From the NCBI GenBank assembly GCA_945883695.1, contig CAMCYK010000030.1, forward strand, positions 1-38,043: a DNA stretch of 38,043 bases, read 5' to 3'. The notes below the pieces were generated by a model. The model was not told the DNA's origin, ran no database searches, and saw only the letters and a program-made list of their open reading frames with translations. This document shows positions 15,374 through 24,500 of this stretch, in pieces (positions within the stretch are counted from its first letter, which is position 1; each line of letters starts with the position of its first letter). A program made the position numbers and the translations under genes. This DNA is from Akkermansia muciniphila (GTDB taxonomy: Bacteria; Verrucomicrobiota; Verrucomicrobiia; Verrucomicrobiales; Akkermansiaceae).

Positions 15374-17623
15374 TCACTTCCCCATCTTGCGGACGGTGCC
15401 GTGCAGGTCGCCCTTGAGGATTTCGCCTTCGGTGTCCTCGAGGTCCCAGGAGACCTTGAGCGACATCGACGGCTTGTGGCCTTCGAGATCGATTTCCACG
15501 GTCTTGCCGTCCTTGAGCAGGCGGGCGGCGCGGATGGTGATGTTGTCGCGCTTGCGATGGCTCTGGGACTCCTTGTCGATCGCCTGCTTGCGGGCCTCGG
15601 CGTCGATGTTGTCGACCGAGAACTCGCCGGACCCGTACTGCGGGCCGCGGACGTAGTCCCAGCGCTGGGCGGAGTAGCTTTCGGGATCGGTGGCGAGCTC
15701 CTCGTCGAGCTCGGTTTCAAAGCGCAGGCGGACGCCGGTCGCGGTGATCTCCAGCTGGTCGGGGATCGGCACGGTGGCACCGGTGTGGCGGATCCGCTGG
15801 AAGGCGGCCTCGCTGGCGGCGTTGGTCTGCCAGCCGCGGAAGCCGGCGACATACAACGAGCCGTCGGCGTGGAAACGGGCGCGCATCGCGGAGGAGCCGA
15901 GTTTCACCGGCAGCTTGACCACGCCGCCCTGCAGGGTGCCGTCGACCGAGGCGTCGAGCACCCGGTAAATCGAAGACTGGCCGTAGGAGAGATGGAGCAT
16001 TTCACCCGGCTTGAGGCCGAACTTGGTGTTGCCCTTGGGCACCCAGACCTGGGAACCGGAGGAATTGTCGACGTCCATCGGCAGGTAGCACAGCGGCTCG
16101 GTGTAGGGCGCGCCGGTCAGGCCCTGGCGGCTCGCTTCGGTGCCGAAGAAGGCCGGGGCCTGGTCCTTGGTGATGAAGTTGATCTTGCAGCAGGGCTGGT
16201 TGGTGCCTTCGTTCTCGCCGGTGGTGATTTCGCCGTTCGGTCCGATGCCGAGGCCGCCGGGGGCGCGCAGGCCGGTTGCCACGACCTCGACCTTCGAGCC
16301 GTCCTTGGAGACCTTGAGGACGGTGCCGTGGTGCGGGTAGATCGGGTCGAAACCGCGGCCGCCGCCGCGGACCGGCGAGCCCTTGGAGAAATAGAAGCTG
16401 CCGTCGCTGTCGGTCTGCAAGTCGAAGGCGAACTCGTGGAAGTTCGGCGACACCGAGGCTCCGTTGAAGAAGCACTCGAAGTGGTCGGCCTCGCCGTCCT
16501 GGTTCAGATCGCGCAGCTTGGTGATCTGGTCGCGGCCGTGGACGAAGATCGTGCCGTCGACGACTTTCAGGCCGAGCGGTTCGAACAGTCCGGCGGCGTG
16601 GCGCTTCCACGTCAGCTTGCTCCAGTCGCCCTTGAGGCCTTTGACGATCCACACGTCGCCGTTCCAACTCGCGATGGCGGCGCTGTCCTCGTCGATGAAA
16701 TCGAAGCCGGCCAGGCGGAGGTTCGACTTCCAGGGATTGTCGGCCGGGATGGTCACCGTGTCGGTCACCCAGGGGGACTTCTCGTCGGTGGAAACCTCGC
16801 CCTTGGTGGTCAGGACGTCTTTCCAGAGGCCTTCACCGCCTTTGGTGGCACCGGCAAGTGGAAGCGGGGCGGTGGACTTGGCGTCCGCGCCGCGGGCATA
16901 GGTGAGAGTGATCGTGGTGGCGCCTTTGGCGGGTGCCAGCGTTGCCAGCAGCCGGTCGTTCTCCGCCTTCAAGGTCGCGACGCCCCGCTCTTCGGCGCCG
17001 ATCGCCACGGAGAGGCCGTTGGCCGACTTTGCAAAGAACCCTTCGACAGCGACGCCCTTCTCGTCCGCCGCCAGCAGGGTGAGAGGTTTGTCATGGGCGG
17101 CGATCTCGAAGTAGCGGACGAAGCCGCCGGGTCCGGACCACAGGTGCTCCAGCACCCGGGTGCCGTTCACCAGGTATTCGAAGACGATCTGCGAGCCCTT
17201 GCGGTAGAAGCCCTTGTATTGGGCGTGGGAGATATTGCCGCCGAACTCCTTGGGCCGCTTGTCCTCGAAGCTGCCCGACTCGTCCGCCCAGCCCGGACCG
17301 GCGGCGGTGTTAAAGATGAAATCTTTCTCATTGGCCACCCGGACCAGCGGCCCGTGGGCCCCGGTCCACGGGGTGCCGCCCCAGTGGACGCCACCCTTGT
17401 AGGCGGTGACCACGCGCAGCGTCTCGGTGTCGAACAGGGCGCGGCTGCCGTCGCCGAGGTCGACCAGCACGCCTTTGACGGCGGCGACTTTCTGCGCGCC
17501 GTCGAGGGTGCCGGCGAAGGTGTTGCTCCAGGCCGGGCCGATCTGCATTTCTTCAAACCATTTCTGGGCGGAAACCGGCAGGGTGGCGGCGGCGAGGACA
17601 ATCGGTGCAAGGAAGTGGCGCAT
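15374..17623 (-). CDS. Secreted beta-propeller protein (DUF6797-like)
   Basis: The protein has 749 residues with signal peptide MRHFLAPIVLAAATLPVSA. The N-terminal ~270 residues (IGPAWSNTFAGTL, VHWGGTPWTGAHG) resemble DUF6797-type domains found in front of PVC haem-binding or dehydrogenase-like modules. The centre is a propeller: GDVWIVKGLKGDW, KLRDLNQDGEADHFE (a Ca-binding-like loop), APGGLGIGPNGEI, SLYVAGFRGWQTNAA. A beta-rich tail follows. No CxxCH is present, so haems would come from the cytochrome encoded next. It begins the two-gene unit 17623 to 13358. The expected role is a periplasmic dehydrogenase-like or sugar-binding component. A purely binding function is possible because no catalytic residues could be assigned. 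Confidence 0.78.
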   Translation of the reverse strand: MRHFLAPIVLAAATLPVSAQKWFEEMQIGPAWSNTFAGTLDGAQKVAAVKGVLVDLGDGSRALFDTETLRVVTAYKGGVHWGGTPWTGAHGPLVRVANEKDFIFNTAAGPGWADESGSFEDKRPKEFGGNISHAQYKGFYRKGSQIVFEYLVNGTRVLEHLWSGPGGFVRYFEIAAHDKPLTLLAADEKGVAVEGFFAKSANGLSVAIGAEERGVATLKAENDRLLATLAPAKGATTITLTYARGADAKSTAPLPLAGATKGGEGLWKDVLTTKGEVSTDEKSPWVTDTVTIPADNPWKSNLRLAGFDFIDEDSAAIASWNGDVWIVKGLKGDWSKLTWKRHAAGLFEPLGLKVVDGTIFVHGRDQITKLRDLNQDGEADHFECFFNGASVSPNFHEFAFDLQTDSDGSFYFSKGSPVRGGGRGFDPIYPHHGTVLKVSKDGSKVEVVATGLRAPGGLGIGPNGEITTGENEGTNQPCCKINFITKDQAPAFFGTEASRQGLTGAPYTEPLCYLPMDVDNSSGSQVWVPKGNTKFGLKPGEMLHLSYGQSSIYRVLDASVDGTLQGGVVKLPVKLGSSAMRARFHADGSLYVAGFRGWQTNAASEAAFQRIRHTGATVPIPDQLEITATGVRLRFETELDEELATDPESYSAQRWDYVRGPQYGSGEFSVDNIDAEARKQAIDKESQSHRKRDNITIRAARLLKDGKTVEIDLEGHKPSMSLKVSWDLEDTEGEILKGDLHGTVRKMGK

Positions 17624-17733
17624 GAGTGTGGGTTAACGTCGGGAGTTCGGGTCGGGTTTACGCGATTCGCGGGGAAAGCGTTCAAGAATGACAAATCGAG
17701 CGCCCGCGGCCCGGGCGACCGTGCCACTACGTC

Positions 17734-17758
17734 AGCTTGCCCCGGCATTTGGCAAGCT
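17734..17758. repeat. Hairpin in a divergent promoter gap
   Basis: AGCTTGCC (17734-17741) pairs perfectly with GGCAAGCT (17751-17758) around a 9-nt loop. It sits in the 205-bp gap between the divergent beta-propeller gene (start 17623) and the DUF456 gene (start 17829). It could be an operator or a repeat remnant. A similar CTTGCC/GGCAAG hairpin follows the PEP-CTERM gene at 19931-19948. Confidence 0.4.
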
Positions 17759-17828
17759 CCCGCTTTCGGCGCGGCGCGATCGCGGGAATCCCTAGACCCC
17801 GCGGCCAGCCCGGCTATCCTTCGCCCAG

Positions 17829-18365
17829 ATGTGGGAAACGATCACCGAATGGGGCGGCTGGGGCGACGCCGGGACCGGCTTGGCCTGGGTGGTCACCGGC
17901 AGCCTGCTGGTGGCGGGCCTGATCGGCTGCCTCATCCCGATCCTGCCGGGCCACCTGATCCTGCTGTTCGCCGCCATCGCCCACCGCCTGATGCTCGGTC
18001 GGGAACAATCCGGCATGGAATGGTGGACCTTTGTCATCCTGATCCTGCTGCTGACGCTGTCCCAAGCCTTTGAGTTCGCCGCCGGGGCCGCCGGGACGAA
18101 ATGGTTCGGCGGCACCCAATGGGGTGCCTGGGGCGCGCTGATCGGCGGGATCGTCGGCATGTTCTTCTTTCCCTTCGGCCTGATCCTCGGCCCGCTGATC
18201 GGCTCGTTCGCCCTTGAAAAATGGGGCGCCAAGAAAGAAAACAAGCCCGCCGCGGTCTCCGGCGTCGGCTCGGTCGTCGGCACCCTCGCCGGGATGGGGA
18301 TGAAGCTGGTGATCGGCTTCGTGATGGTCGCCTGGTTCTTCATCGACTGCTTCTGGGTGGGGTGA
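17829..18365 (+). CDS. DUF456-family membrane protein
   Basis: The protein has 178 residues with about four membrane segments: WVVTGSLLVAGLIGCLIPIL (~20-39), TFVILILLLTLSQAF (~67-82), WGALIGGIVGMFFFPFGLIL (~100-119, followed by GPLIGSFALEKW) and VVGTLAGMGMKLVIGFVMVA (~148-167). The Gly-rich LIGCLIPILPG and GPLIGSFALE motifs match the DUF456 family of small inner-membrane proteins, whose function is not established. It appears monocistronic. No strong Shine-Dalgarno is seen before the ATG at 17829. Confidence 0.85.
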   Translation: MWETITEWGGWGDAGTGLAWVVTGSLLVAGLIGCLIPILPGHLILLFAAIAHRLMLGREQSGMEWWTFVILILLLTLSQAFEFAAGAAGTKWFGGTQWGAWGALIGGIVGMFFFPFGLILGPLIGSFALEKWGAKKENKPAAVSGVGSVVGTLAGMGMKLVIGFVMVAWFFIDCFWVG

Positions 18366-19152
18366 GGGGGAAGTTCCAAGGGGGGAAGTTCCAAATGCCA
18401 AGGGGAGTCCGTTTGCGGCAACCCGGCACCAGACACCAGACACCGCCGCCCGCCCGGGGCCAGTGCCGGAATCCAGCGCCGGCGGCGAGATCCGCTCCAC
18501 CCGATCCTCCCCGATCCCGCCCCGCCGGAAAGGCGGATCGAGATCGGCTTGAAGTATTGATGGTTAGAGATTTGTGCCCTTGCGGCGAGTCGGGTATCAA
18601 GAAGATGACTGGTGAAAAAAAGGTGGCGAAAAAAAGGCGAAAAAAAGGGCGAAGTATAGGGGCGCGCCCGGCGGCCCGCCAAATCCGCCAAATCAAGTGC
18701 CTAAATCAAGTGCCTGGCGAAAAATATGGCGGAAAATAGGCCGCGCTCCGCGACCCGCCGGGGCGCTCGTGCTCCCGTCGCCAGCGGGCTGGCGACCCCA
18801 TCTCCAGAGGCATTGGGGGCCCGTCTGGCAGAAAAGTTAGGGGTGGTTCATCATTTGGGGGAATGAAGTACCGGACAGACTCTGGCAAGGGAGGCTCGGT
18901 AGTTTAGGTTTCCTGAAGGTCTTGCATTTGGAATCTAGCATCGGGCAGCCAAGCTCCTCGCAAGGTCCGGGTAGCGGGCGGTTCGGAAACTTTGGTTCGG
19001 GATTATTGGCTTTCAGATTCTTTAGATGGTCCATGGAGGCGGAGGGTATCCGGATGACTGGACGGACTCCACATATCCTGCTATTTGTCTCCTCGTTCGG
19101 GCGCGCTTCCCAAGAGCCGTTTCGAGCCCAACCCCCAACCTCCCAGCATCCC
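18366..19152. other. Long non-coding gap with mixed short repeats
   Basis: This 787-bp stretch has no convincing gene. It holds a doubled GGGGAAGTTCCAA near 18366-18393, three GAAAAAAAGG-type purine runs between 18612 and 18650, and a perfect 13-bp tandem duplication AAATCAAGTGCCT (18690-18702, 18703-18715). A GC-rich palindromic stretch lies at 18740-18820. From ~18850 to 19080 the sequence becomes less GC-rich and carries the upstream region of the PEP-CTERM gene. The patches look like several old repeat insertions. Confidence 0.6.
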
Positions 19153-19929
19153 ATGAACCCCCTGATCTATCCCACCCGCGGTGGCACCCGCGGGAATTCG
19201 AGCGCGTGCCGTATTGGAACCCTCGCCGCCGCCTTGACGCTTGCCGTCGGCTTGGCAACCAAAGCCCAGGCCACCATCGTGGTCGGGACCAATTCCGTCG
19301 TCTTCGGCTTCGATTCCGAGTATTCCGGCGCGAGTTCGCCGGAAGGTGGAACCCCGTGGCTAGTGGCGACCGTGGAGGACAATATTCCGGGAAGCGTGCG
19401 TTTCACCTTGGAAGCTCCCAACGCGGCCGTCTCGCCCTTCAACGGACTCACGGATACCGAGAAAGTCGTTCAGGTGTTGTTCAACCTCAAGAGCGGATTC
19501 GATCTCGCCAAGCTGTCAGCACCCGGACCTTTCACCAAGACGGGTAGCTTCGCTGATCCCGTCGTCAGCTTCGGCTCATTCAACGGGGCGGACTACAGTC
19601 CGTTCGAGATGCTGGTCCAATTTAGCGATCCCGCTGCCCAAGCGTTCACCGCCGGGGACAAAGTGCAGTTTTTGGTCAGTTATACCGGTGGAAATCTTTT
19701 CGCTTCGGACTTCCTCGCCACGGCTCCCGGGCCTGGTAACAATCCTGATCCGGCGGCAATTTTCGCTGCGGCGCATATTCAGAGTATCGACATCAAACCT
19801 GGAGACGAACAAGGAAGCGGCTGGGTCCATCCCGTGAACGTGATCCCGGAGCCCGGGTCCTCGTTCGCCGTGATCCTGCTGCTCTCCTCCGGCTTGGTGC
19901 TTCGCTCGCGCCGCACCCGGAGCGCCTGA
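19153..19929 (+). CDS. PEP-CTERM sorting-domain exported protein
   Basis: The protein has 258 residues. The signal peptide has a hydrophobic core (IGTLAAALTLAVGLATKAQA) with cleavage expected after Ala40. The C-terminus is a complete PEP-CTERM signal: VIPEPGSSFA, then hydrophobic VILLLSSGLVL, then RSRRTRSA. In known systems an exosortase recognises this signal and cleaves or anchors the protein during export to the surface or exopolysaccharide. The mature body is beta-rich (FGFDSEYSGASSPEGGTPWL, VRFTLEAPNAAV) and looks like the short 'choice of anchor'-type PEP-CTERM proteins. The ATG at 19153 gives the shortest sensible signal peptide; codons before it are not protein-like. No exosortase is in the window. 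Confidence 0.9.
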   Translation: MNPLIYPTRGGTRGNSSACRIGTLAAALTLAVGLATKAQATIVVGTNSVVFGFDSEYSGASSPEGGTPWLVATVEDNIPGSVRFTLEAPNAAVSPFNGLTDTEKVVQVLFNLKSGFDLAKLSAPGPFTKTGSFADPVVSFGSFNGADYSPFEMLVQFSDPAAQAFTAGDKVQFLVSYTGGNLFASDFLATAPGPGNNPDPAAIFAAAHIQSIDIKPGDEQGSGWVHPVNVIPEPGSSFAVILLLSSGLVLRSRRTRSA

Positions 19930-19930
19930 C

Positions 19931-19948
19931 CTTGCCCGCGTTGGCAAG
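19931..19948 (+). terminator. Stem-loop just after the PEP-CTERM gene
   Basis: CTTGCC (19931-19936) pairs with GGCAAG (19943-19948) around CGCGTT, two bases after the stop codon. A second small dyad, CCCCGTCCGGGG, lies at 19960-19971. There is no U-tract, so intrinsic termination is uncertain; mRNA 3'-end protection is possible. Confidence 0.35.
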
Positions 19949-20020
19949 CCCCGCTGGAACCCCGTCCGGGGAAACATGCAGAATCCCTCCATCAGGGAGT
20001 GGGGGGCGAAGGCGGAAAAC

Positions 20021-20108
20021 GGACCAGGATGGATAGGGTGGATAGGATATCTTTGAGGCTCCCGAACGGGTTGCCTTTAATGCCCATCCTATTCATCCTT
20101 CCTGGTCC
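20021..20108. repeat. 88-bp imperfect inverted-repeat element
   Basis: The left arm starts GGACCAGGATGGATAGGGTG and the right arm ends CCTGGTCC (20101-20108). The outer 8-9 bp pair perfectly, and the next ~20 bp pair imperfectly through repeats of GGATAGG/CCTAT. It lies between the convergent PEP-CTERM and FG-GAP genes. The pattern looks like a small palindromic intergenic element of the REP/MITE kind. Confidence 0.5.
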
Positions 20109-20211
20109 CCAACCGCATTCTGTTCCGGAACAAGCCTGGCACCCTTGCCGCGCCGGTCGGGACCTGCTGGGATCCGCGCCATGGAGCCCGGCGGTGAAGA
20201 AGATCGGAAGC

Positions 20212-21375
20212 TCAGTCGCGCTCGTTCCAATAAACGATCAGGTTTTTCGTCGCGCGGCCGGCGGCGATGATCTCGGGCTTTCCGTCGCCGTCGAGGTCGG
20301 CGACTTTGAAGTCCTCGCAGGCCATCGTGTTGTCATCGACCACCGCGTGGAGTTTCCACGCGCTGCCGTCGGCCGCGGTCGGAACATAGAGCCGGATCCC
20401 GACTTTCCGGCTCACCGGGTCCGGCTTGCGCCAGCCGGCGATGATCTGGTCGTGGCCGAGCCCGAGGAAATCGGCGGCGGCGAGGGCGTGGCCTTCGGCC
20501 AGCGTGGCATCCAGGACCACCCGCTTGGCGGACCAGAGGCCGGCCGGGTTTTCGGGGTTCACCACCACCTCGTGGCCGTGGAAGGGCTCGATGGTGGCGA
20601 TCATTCGCCGGCCGTCGGGCAGCTTGCCGAGTCGGACCTCGCCGCTGCCCGGTTCCGTCATCCGGGTCGGCTTCCAGGCATCGCCGCGGTTCTCTAACAA
20701 GTGAACCCCTTCCTTGCAGGCGACCAGCACCGCCTCGCCCTGCGCGCCCGGCCAGGTGACGGCATCGAAATTGTGGGCGAGGTGAAATTGGTCGTTGATC
20801 AGAAAGGTCGGCCATTTCTGGTCCGGCTCCGGCCGGTAGCCGAGGAAGCGGATGCCGTCGCCCTCCGTGTTGACATTGTTGCAGCCGTGGAGCGGGAGGA
20901 CGGCGAGGAAGTGCTTGCCGTCCGACTCTTTCACCCACGACATCCGGTGGACCGTCGGCTCGTGATGCTGGCGGGTGGCGGTCCATTCCAAGGTCCGGTC
21001 GGCCGGGGCGCTGAGGGAAAACACCGCGCCGCTGGTTTTGGTGTCACCCGGATTCCATTCGGCGCCGACCGCGACCTCGGCCTTGCGGTCGTGATCGATA
21101 TCGCAGGCGGCGACGCAGACATGGTCGAGCTTGGTCAAGGCACCGGTCATCCGGTGCTTGGTCCAGTCCGGATTGCGGTACCAGACGGTCTCCTTGGCAT
21201 CGACCAGCACGATGTCGGGTTTGCCGTCGCCATCGATGTCCGCGACCGCCACGCCGTAGCCGATCTGCAGTTTCGCATCGAGGGTCTGGGCGCGGAACGC
21301 CGCGGGCGGCGACGCGGGCAGCGCGGGCAAGGCGGTGCTGGAGGCAAGCAGGAGGGGAAGAAGGGAAGCGCGCAT
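20212..21375 (-). CDS. Secreted FG-GAP/VCBS repeat beta-propeller protein
   Basis: The protein has 387 residues with a signal peptide (MRASLLPLLLASSTALPALP). FG-GAP/VCBS-type Ca-binding loops occur at residues 46-54 (DIDGDGKPD), around 92 (DIDHDRKAEV) and near the C-terminus (VADLDGDGKPEIIAAG). Between them lie propeller-like blades (FHGHEVVVNPEN, HALAAADFLGLGHDQIIAG). The family folds as an integrin-like beta-propeller in the periplasm or outside the cell. Such proteins are abundant in Verrucomicrobia and Planctomycetes, often with unknown ligands. It is divergent from the CotH gene, and its ATG at 21375 gives a clean signal peptide. No catalytic motif is seen. Confidence 0.82.
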   Translation of the reverse strand: MRASLLPLLLASSTALPALPASPPAAFRAQTLDAKLQIGYGVAVADIDGDGKPDIVLVDAKETVWYRNPDWTKHRMTGALTKLDHVCVAACDIDHDRKAEVAVGAEWNPGDTKTSGAVFSLSAPADRTLEWTATRQHHEPTVHRMSWVKESDGKHFLAVLPLHGCNNVNTEGDGIRFLGYRPEPDQKWPTFLINDQFHLAHNFDAVTWPGAQGEAVLVACKEGVHLLENRGDAWKPTRMTEPGSGEVRLGKLPDGRRMIATIEPFHGHEVVVNPENPAGLWSAKRVVLDATLAEGHALAAADFLGLGHDQIIAGWRKPDPVSRKVGIRLYVPTAADGSAWKLHAVVDDNTMACEDFKVADLDGDGKPEIIAAGRATKNLIVYWNERD

Positions 21376-21511
21376 CAGGTCTCTACGGCGGGAACGAGCC
21401 GGATCTCTTCCCTTTTCCGTTCCAAGCCGCAGGATTCCGGCAGGCGTTGGGGAACCGCCGGGGCAGCCTCCCGGAGAGGCCGCTTGCCAATGAAAGCCCG
21501 CATCCTACCCT

Positions 21512-24500
21512 GTGTGCTTGATCCTTTCCCTCATCCGCCTCCGGACCTGCGGCTTGTTGCTGCTCGGCCTGCTCCCGCTGCATGCCCGCGAATGGATCAC
21601 CCCGACCTCGGTCACCACCAACGTCCCGGAATTCTTCCCTTCCGCCAACCTGATCAACGGCAGCGGCCTGCCGCCCGGGCTCGGCGTCGCCACCTACACC
21701 ACCGCCATCCACGCCGCCGCCAGCGGCGGCAATGCCTGGGTGACCACCGCTCCCGGGGTCGATTACTACGCCACCGCCGCCGCCCACCCGGTGCTCACCC
21801 TCGGCCTCGGCGGCCTGTATCAACTGAGCGACCTTGTCGTCTGGGGCTACCACTTCGGCAGCCCCAACAACAACGAGGCGAAAAGCTTCACCCTCGAGTT
21901 TTCCACCGACGGCGGCAAGACCTTCGCCAACCCGGTGTCGCTCGGGCACGCGCGCACCGCGGAGGCCGGCGAGACCTTGCCCCTCGGCGCCAGCTATCCC
22001 GCCGACACGGTGCGCATCACCGTCACCGACAACCACTACGGCAGCCCCGGCGCGGCCGGCGGCGACCGGGTCGGCCTCGGCGAAATCCGCTTCCTCGGCA
22101 GCCCGGCCCCGAATCCCTTGCCCGTCCTCGGTCTTCCCGCCGGATTCGATTTCGGCGCGCATCCGGTCGATCCCGGACCGCGGCCGGCCGTGTTGACGCT
22201 CGCCAACGAAGGCGACGAGCAGCCCTTGCTGATCACCTCCGCGACGATCCGCCCCGGCACCCCCGGAGCCGGCCTTTTCGCCGTCAGCGGAGTCCCTTCA
22301 AGCATCGCCGCCGGAACCCGCGCGGACCCCACCGTGACCTTCGACGCGAACGGCGGGGAAGGCTGCTTCCACGCCTTCCTCGAGGTCGCCAGCAACGACC
22401 CCGAACGCCCGCTCGCCCGCGTGCTGCTCACCGCTTCGGTCAACTGCACGCCCGCCCTGCCGGAGCCGCCGCTTTTTTCGGTCCCCGGCCGCACCTTCAC
22501 CGGCAGCCTGACCGTCTCGCTGGCATCCAACACCGCCGGCGGGGTGATCTTCTACACCACCGACGGCTCGCTGCCTTCCGCTACCAACGGCCAGGCCTAC
22601 AGCGGCCCGCTGACCTTGGACGCCAGCACCCAGCTCCGCGCCGCGACCCTGGTGCCCGGCCAGCCGCCCGCGGTGGCGACCGAGTCCTACCTCCGCCTCG
22701 CCGGCGACGTGCAGGCCTACCAGTCGGAACTGCCGATCCTGATCGTCGACAATTTCGGCGGCGGCCCCGTCCCCGACAAGGGCTGGACCACCAGCTCGCA
22801 AACCGGCGCGGGCCTGGTGCAGCCGGAGCGCCAGCCGGCCGCGATGTTCGTGATGGACCGCCCCGCCGGCTCGCCCACCGCTTCCATGGCCGGCATCCCC
22901 GACCTCGACTCGCGCGTCGGCATCCGGGTCCGCGGCGCCTTCTCGTCCACCTGGAATCCCAAGCCCTACAGCATCGAAACGTGGAAGAAGGACAGCGACG
23001 ACGACCGCAAGGTCTCGCCGCTCGGGATGCCCAGCGAGTCGGACTGGATCCTCTACTTCCCGCATCCGTCGTACGACACCACGATGCTCGGCAACACCTT
23101 CATCTGGGAACTCGGCGGTCGCACCGGCCGTTACGGCACGCGCTTCCGCTTCGTCGATGTCTTCGTGAACGAGAACGGCGGCGACCTCACCCTGGCCGAC
23201 CGCAAAGGCGTTTACGCCTTCGCCGAAAAGGTGAAGCGCGATCCGCGGCGGGTCGACTTCGAGCCGCTTTCGGCCGACGGCGGCACGGGCGGCTGGCTGC
23301 TCGGGATCAACCGCATGGACCCGGAGCCCGCCGCCGGATTCCCCACCGCGAACGGCGCGACCTCGCCGCGGTTCTTCCACACCGCCGGCCCCAACCGGAT
23401 CCTCGAAACTCCGCCGAACACCACCGGCCAGGGCGACGACATCCCGCGGCAATACAACGCCTTCATCAATTTCGACACCCCGAACGGCTACGAAATCAAC
23501 CCCGCCCAGCGCGCGACGATCGAAGGCTGGTTCGATGAGTTCGAGGATGTGTTCTATGACAACTCGCGCTGGCTCGATCCCGCCACCGGCTACCGCCGCT
23601 ATCTCGACACCGGGGACTTCATCGACTACTTCCACCTGCTGAATCTCGCCAAGCAGGGCGACGGCCTGCTGCTCTCGATGTTCCCCTGGGTCTCCTCCGG
23701 CGAGCGGAAGCTGCGGATGGGACCGATGTGGGATTTCAACAACGGGGCCTACTCCGGCAGCACCTCCGGCACGCTCTTTTTCCGTGCCGACCAGCTTTGG
23801 TATCCGCGGCTCTTCGCCGATCCCTCATACCTGCGCGAGCATATCGACCGCTGGTATGCCCTGCGCCGCGGCCCGCTTGCGAATGCCGCGATGGCCGGAC
23901 TGATCGACGAGCAAGCCGCCCGGATGCCCGCCAGCCTGGTGCCCGGCCAAGGCATCGCCCTCGCCACCTGGCAAAGCCGCGTCGGCGGAATGAAATCCTG
24001 GCTCGCCGCGCGCGCCGACTGGATCGACAGCCAGTGGCTCGCCCCGCCGGCCCTCGCGTGGAACGCCACCGCCAAGGCCGTCGCCATCAGCCACCCGCTC
24101 GCCGGCAGCCTGCGCTACACCCTGGACGGCAGCGATCCCTTCGAGAATCCCGCCGCGCTCACCTACAGCGGGCCCGTCACCCTTGCCCGCTCCGCCACCC
24201 TGCGTTCGAGGCTCTTCACCGGCAGCGCGTGGTCGGCGCTCAACGAGGACACCTTCATCGTCGGCGTGCCCGCCGGCCCGGCGAATCTGGTGGTCTCGGA
24301 AATCCACTATCATCCCGCGTCGGGCAGCGAATTCATCGAACTCCAGAACATCAGCGCCACCGACAGCATCGACCTGACCGGCGTCGCGTTCACCAAAGGC
24401 ATCACGTATCTTTTCCCCACCGCCACCCAGCTTCTCCCCGGAGCAAGGATCGTCGTGGGAGAAGCCAAGTTCACCGGCACCACCCGCCTCTCCAACGGCG

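Noticed and set aside
13136..18073. Open frame of 1645 codons on the plus strand opposite the cytochrome and propeller genes
   Set aside because: It runs across two genes and the gaps around them and has low-complexity G/R/A/V-rich translation. The minus-strand genes have signal peptides, CxxCH motifs and propeller motifs.
20701..23538. Open frame of 945 codons on the plus strand spanning the divergent gap and the CotH gene start
   Set aside because: Its first part is opposite the FG-GAP gene and its last part is a frame-shifted, R/P/H-rich reading of the CotH gene.
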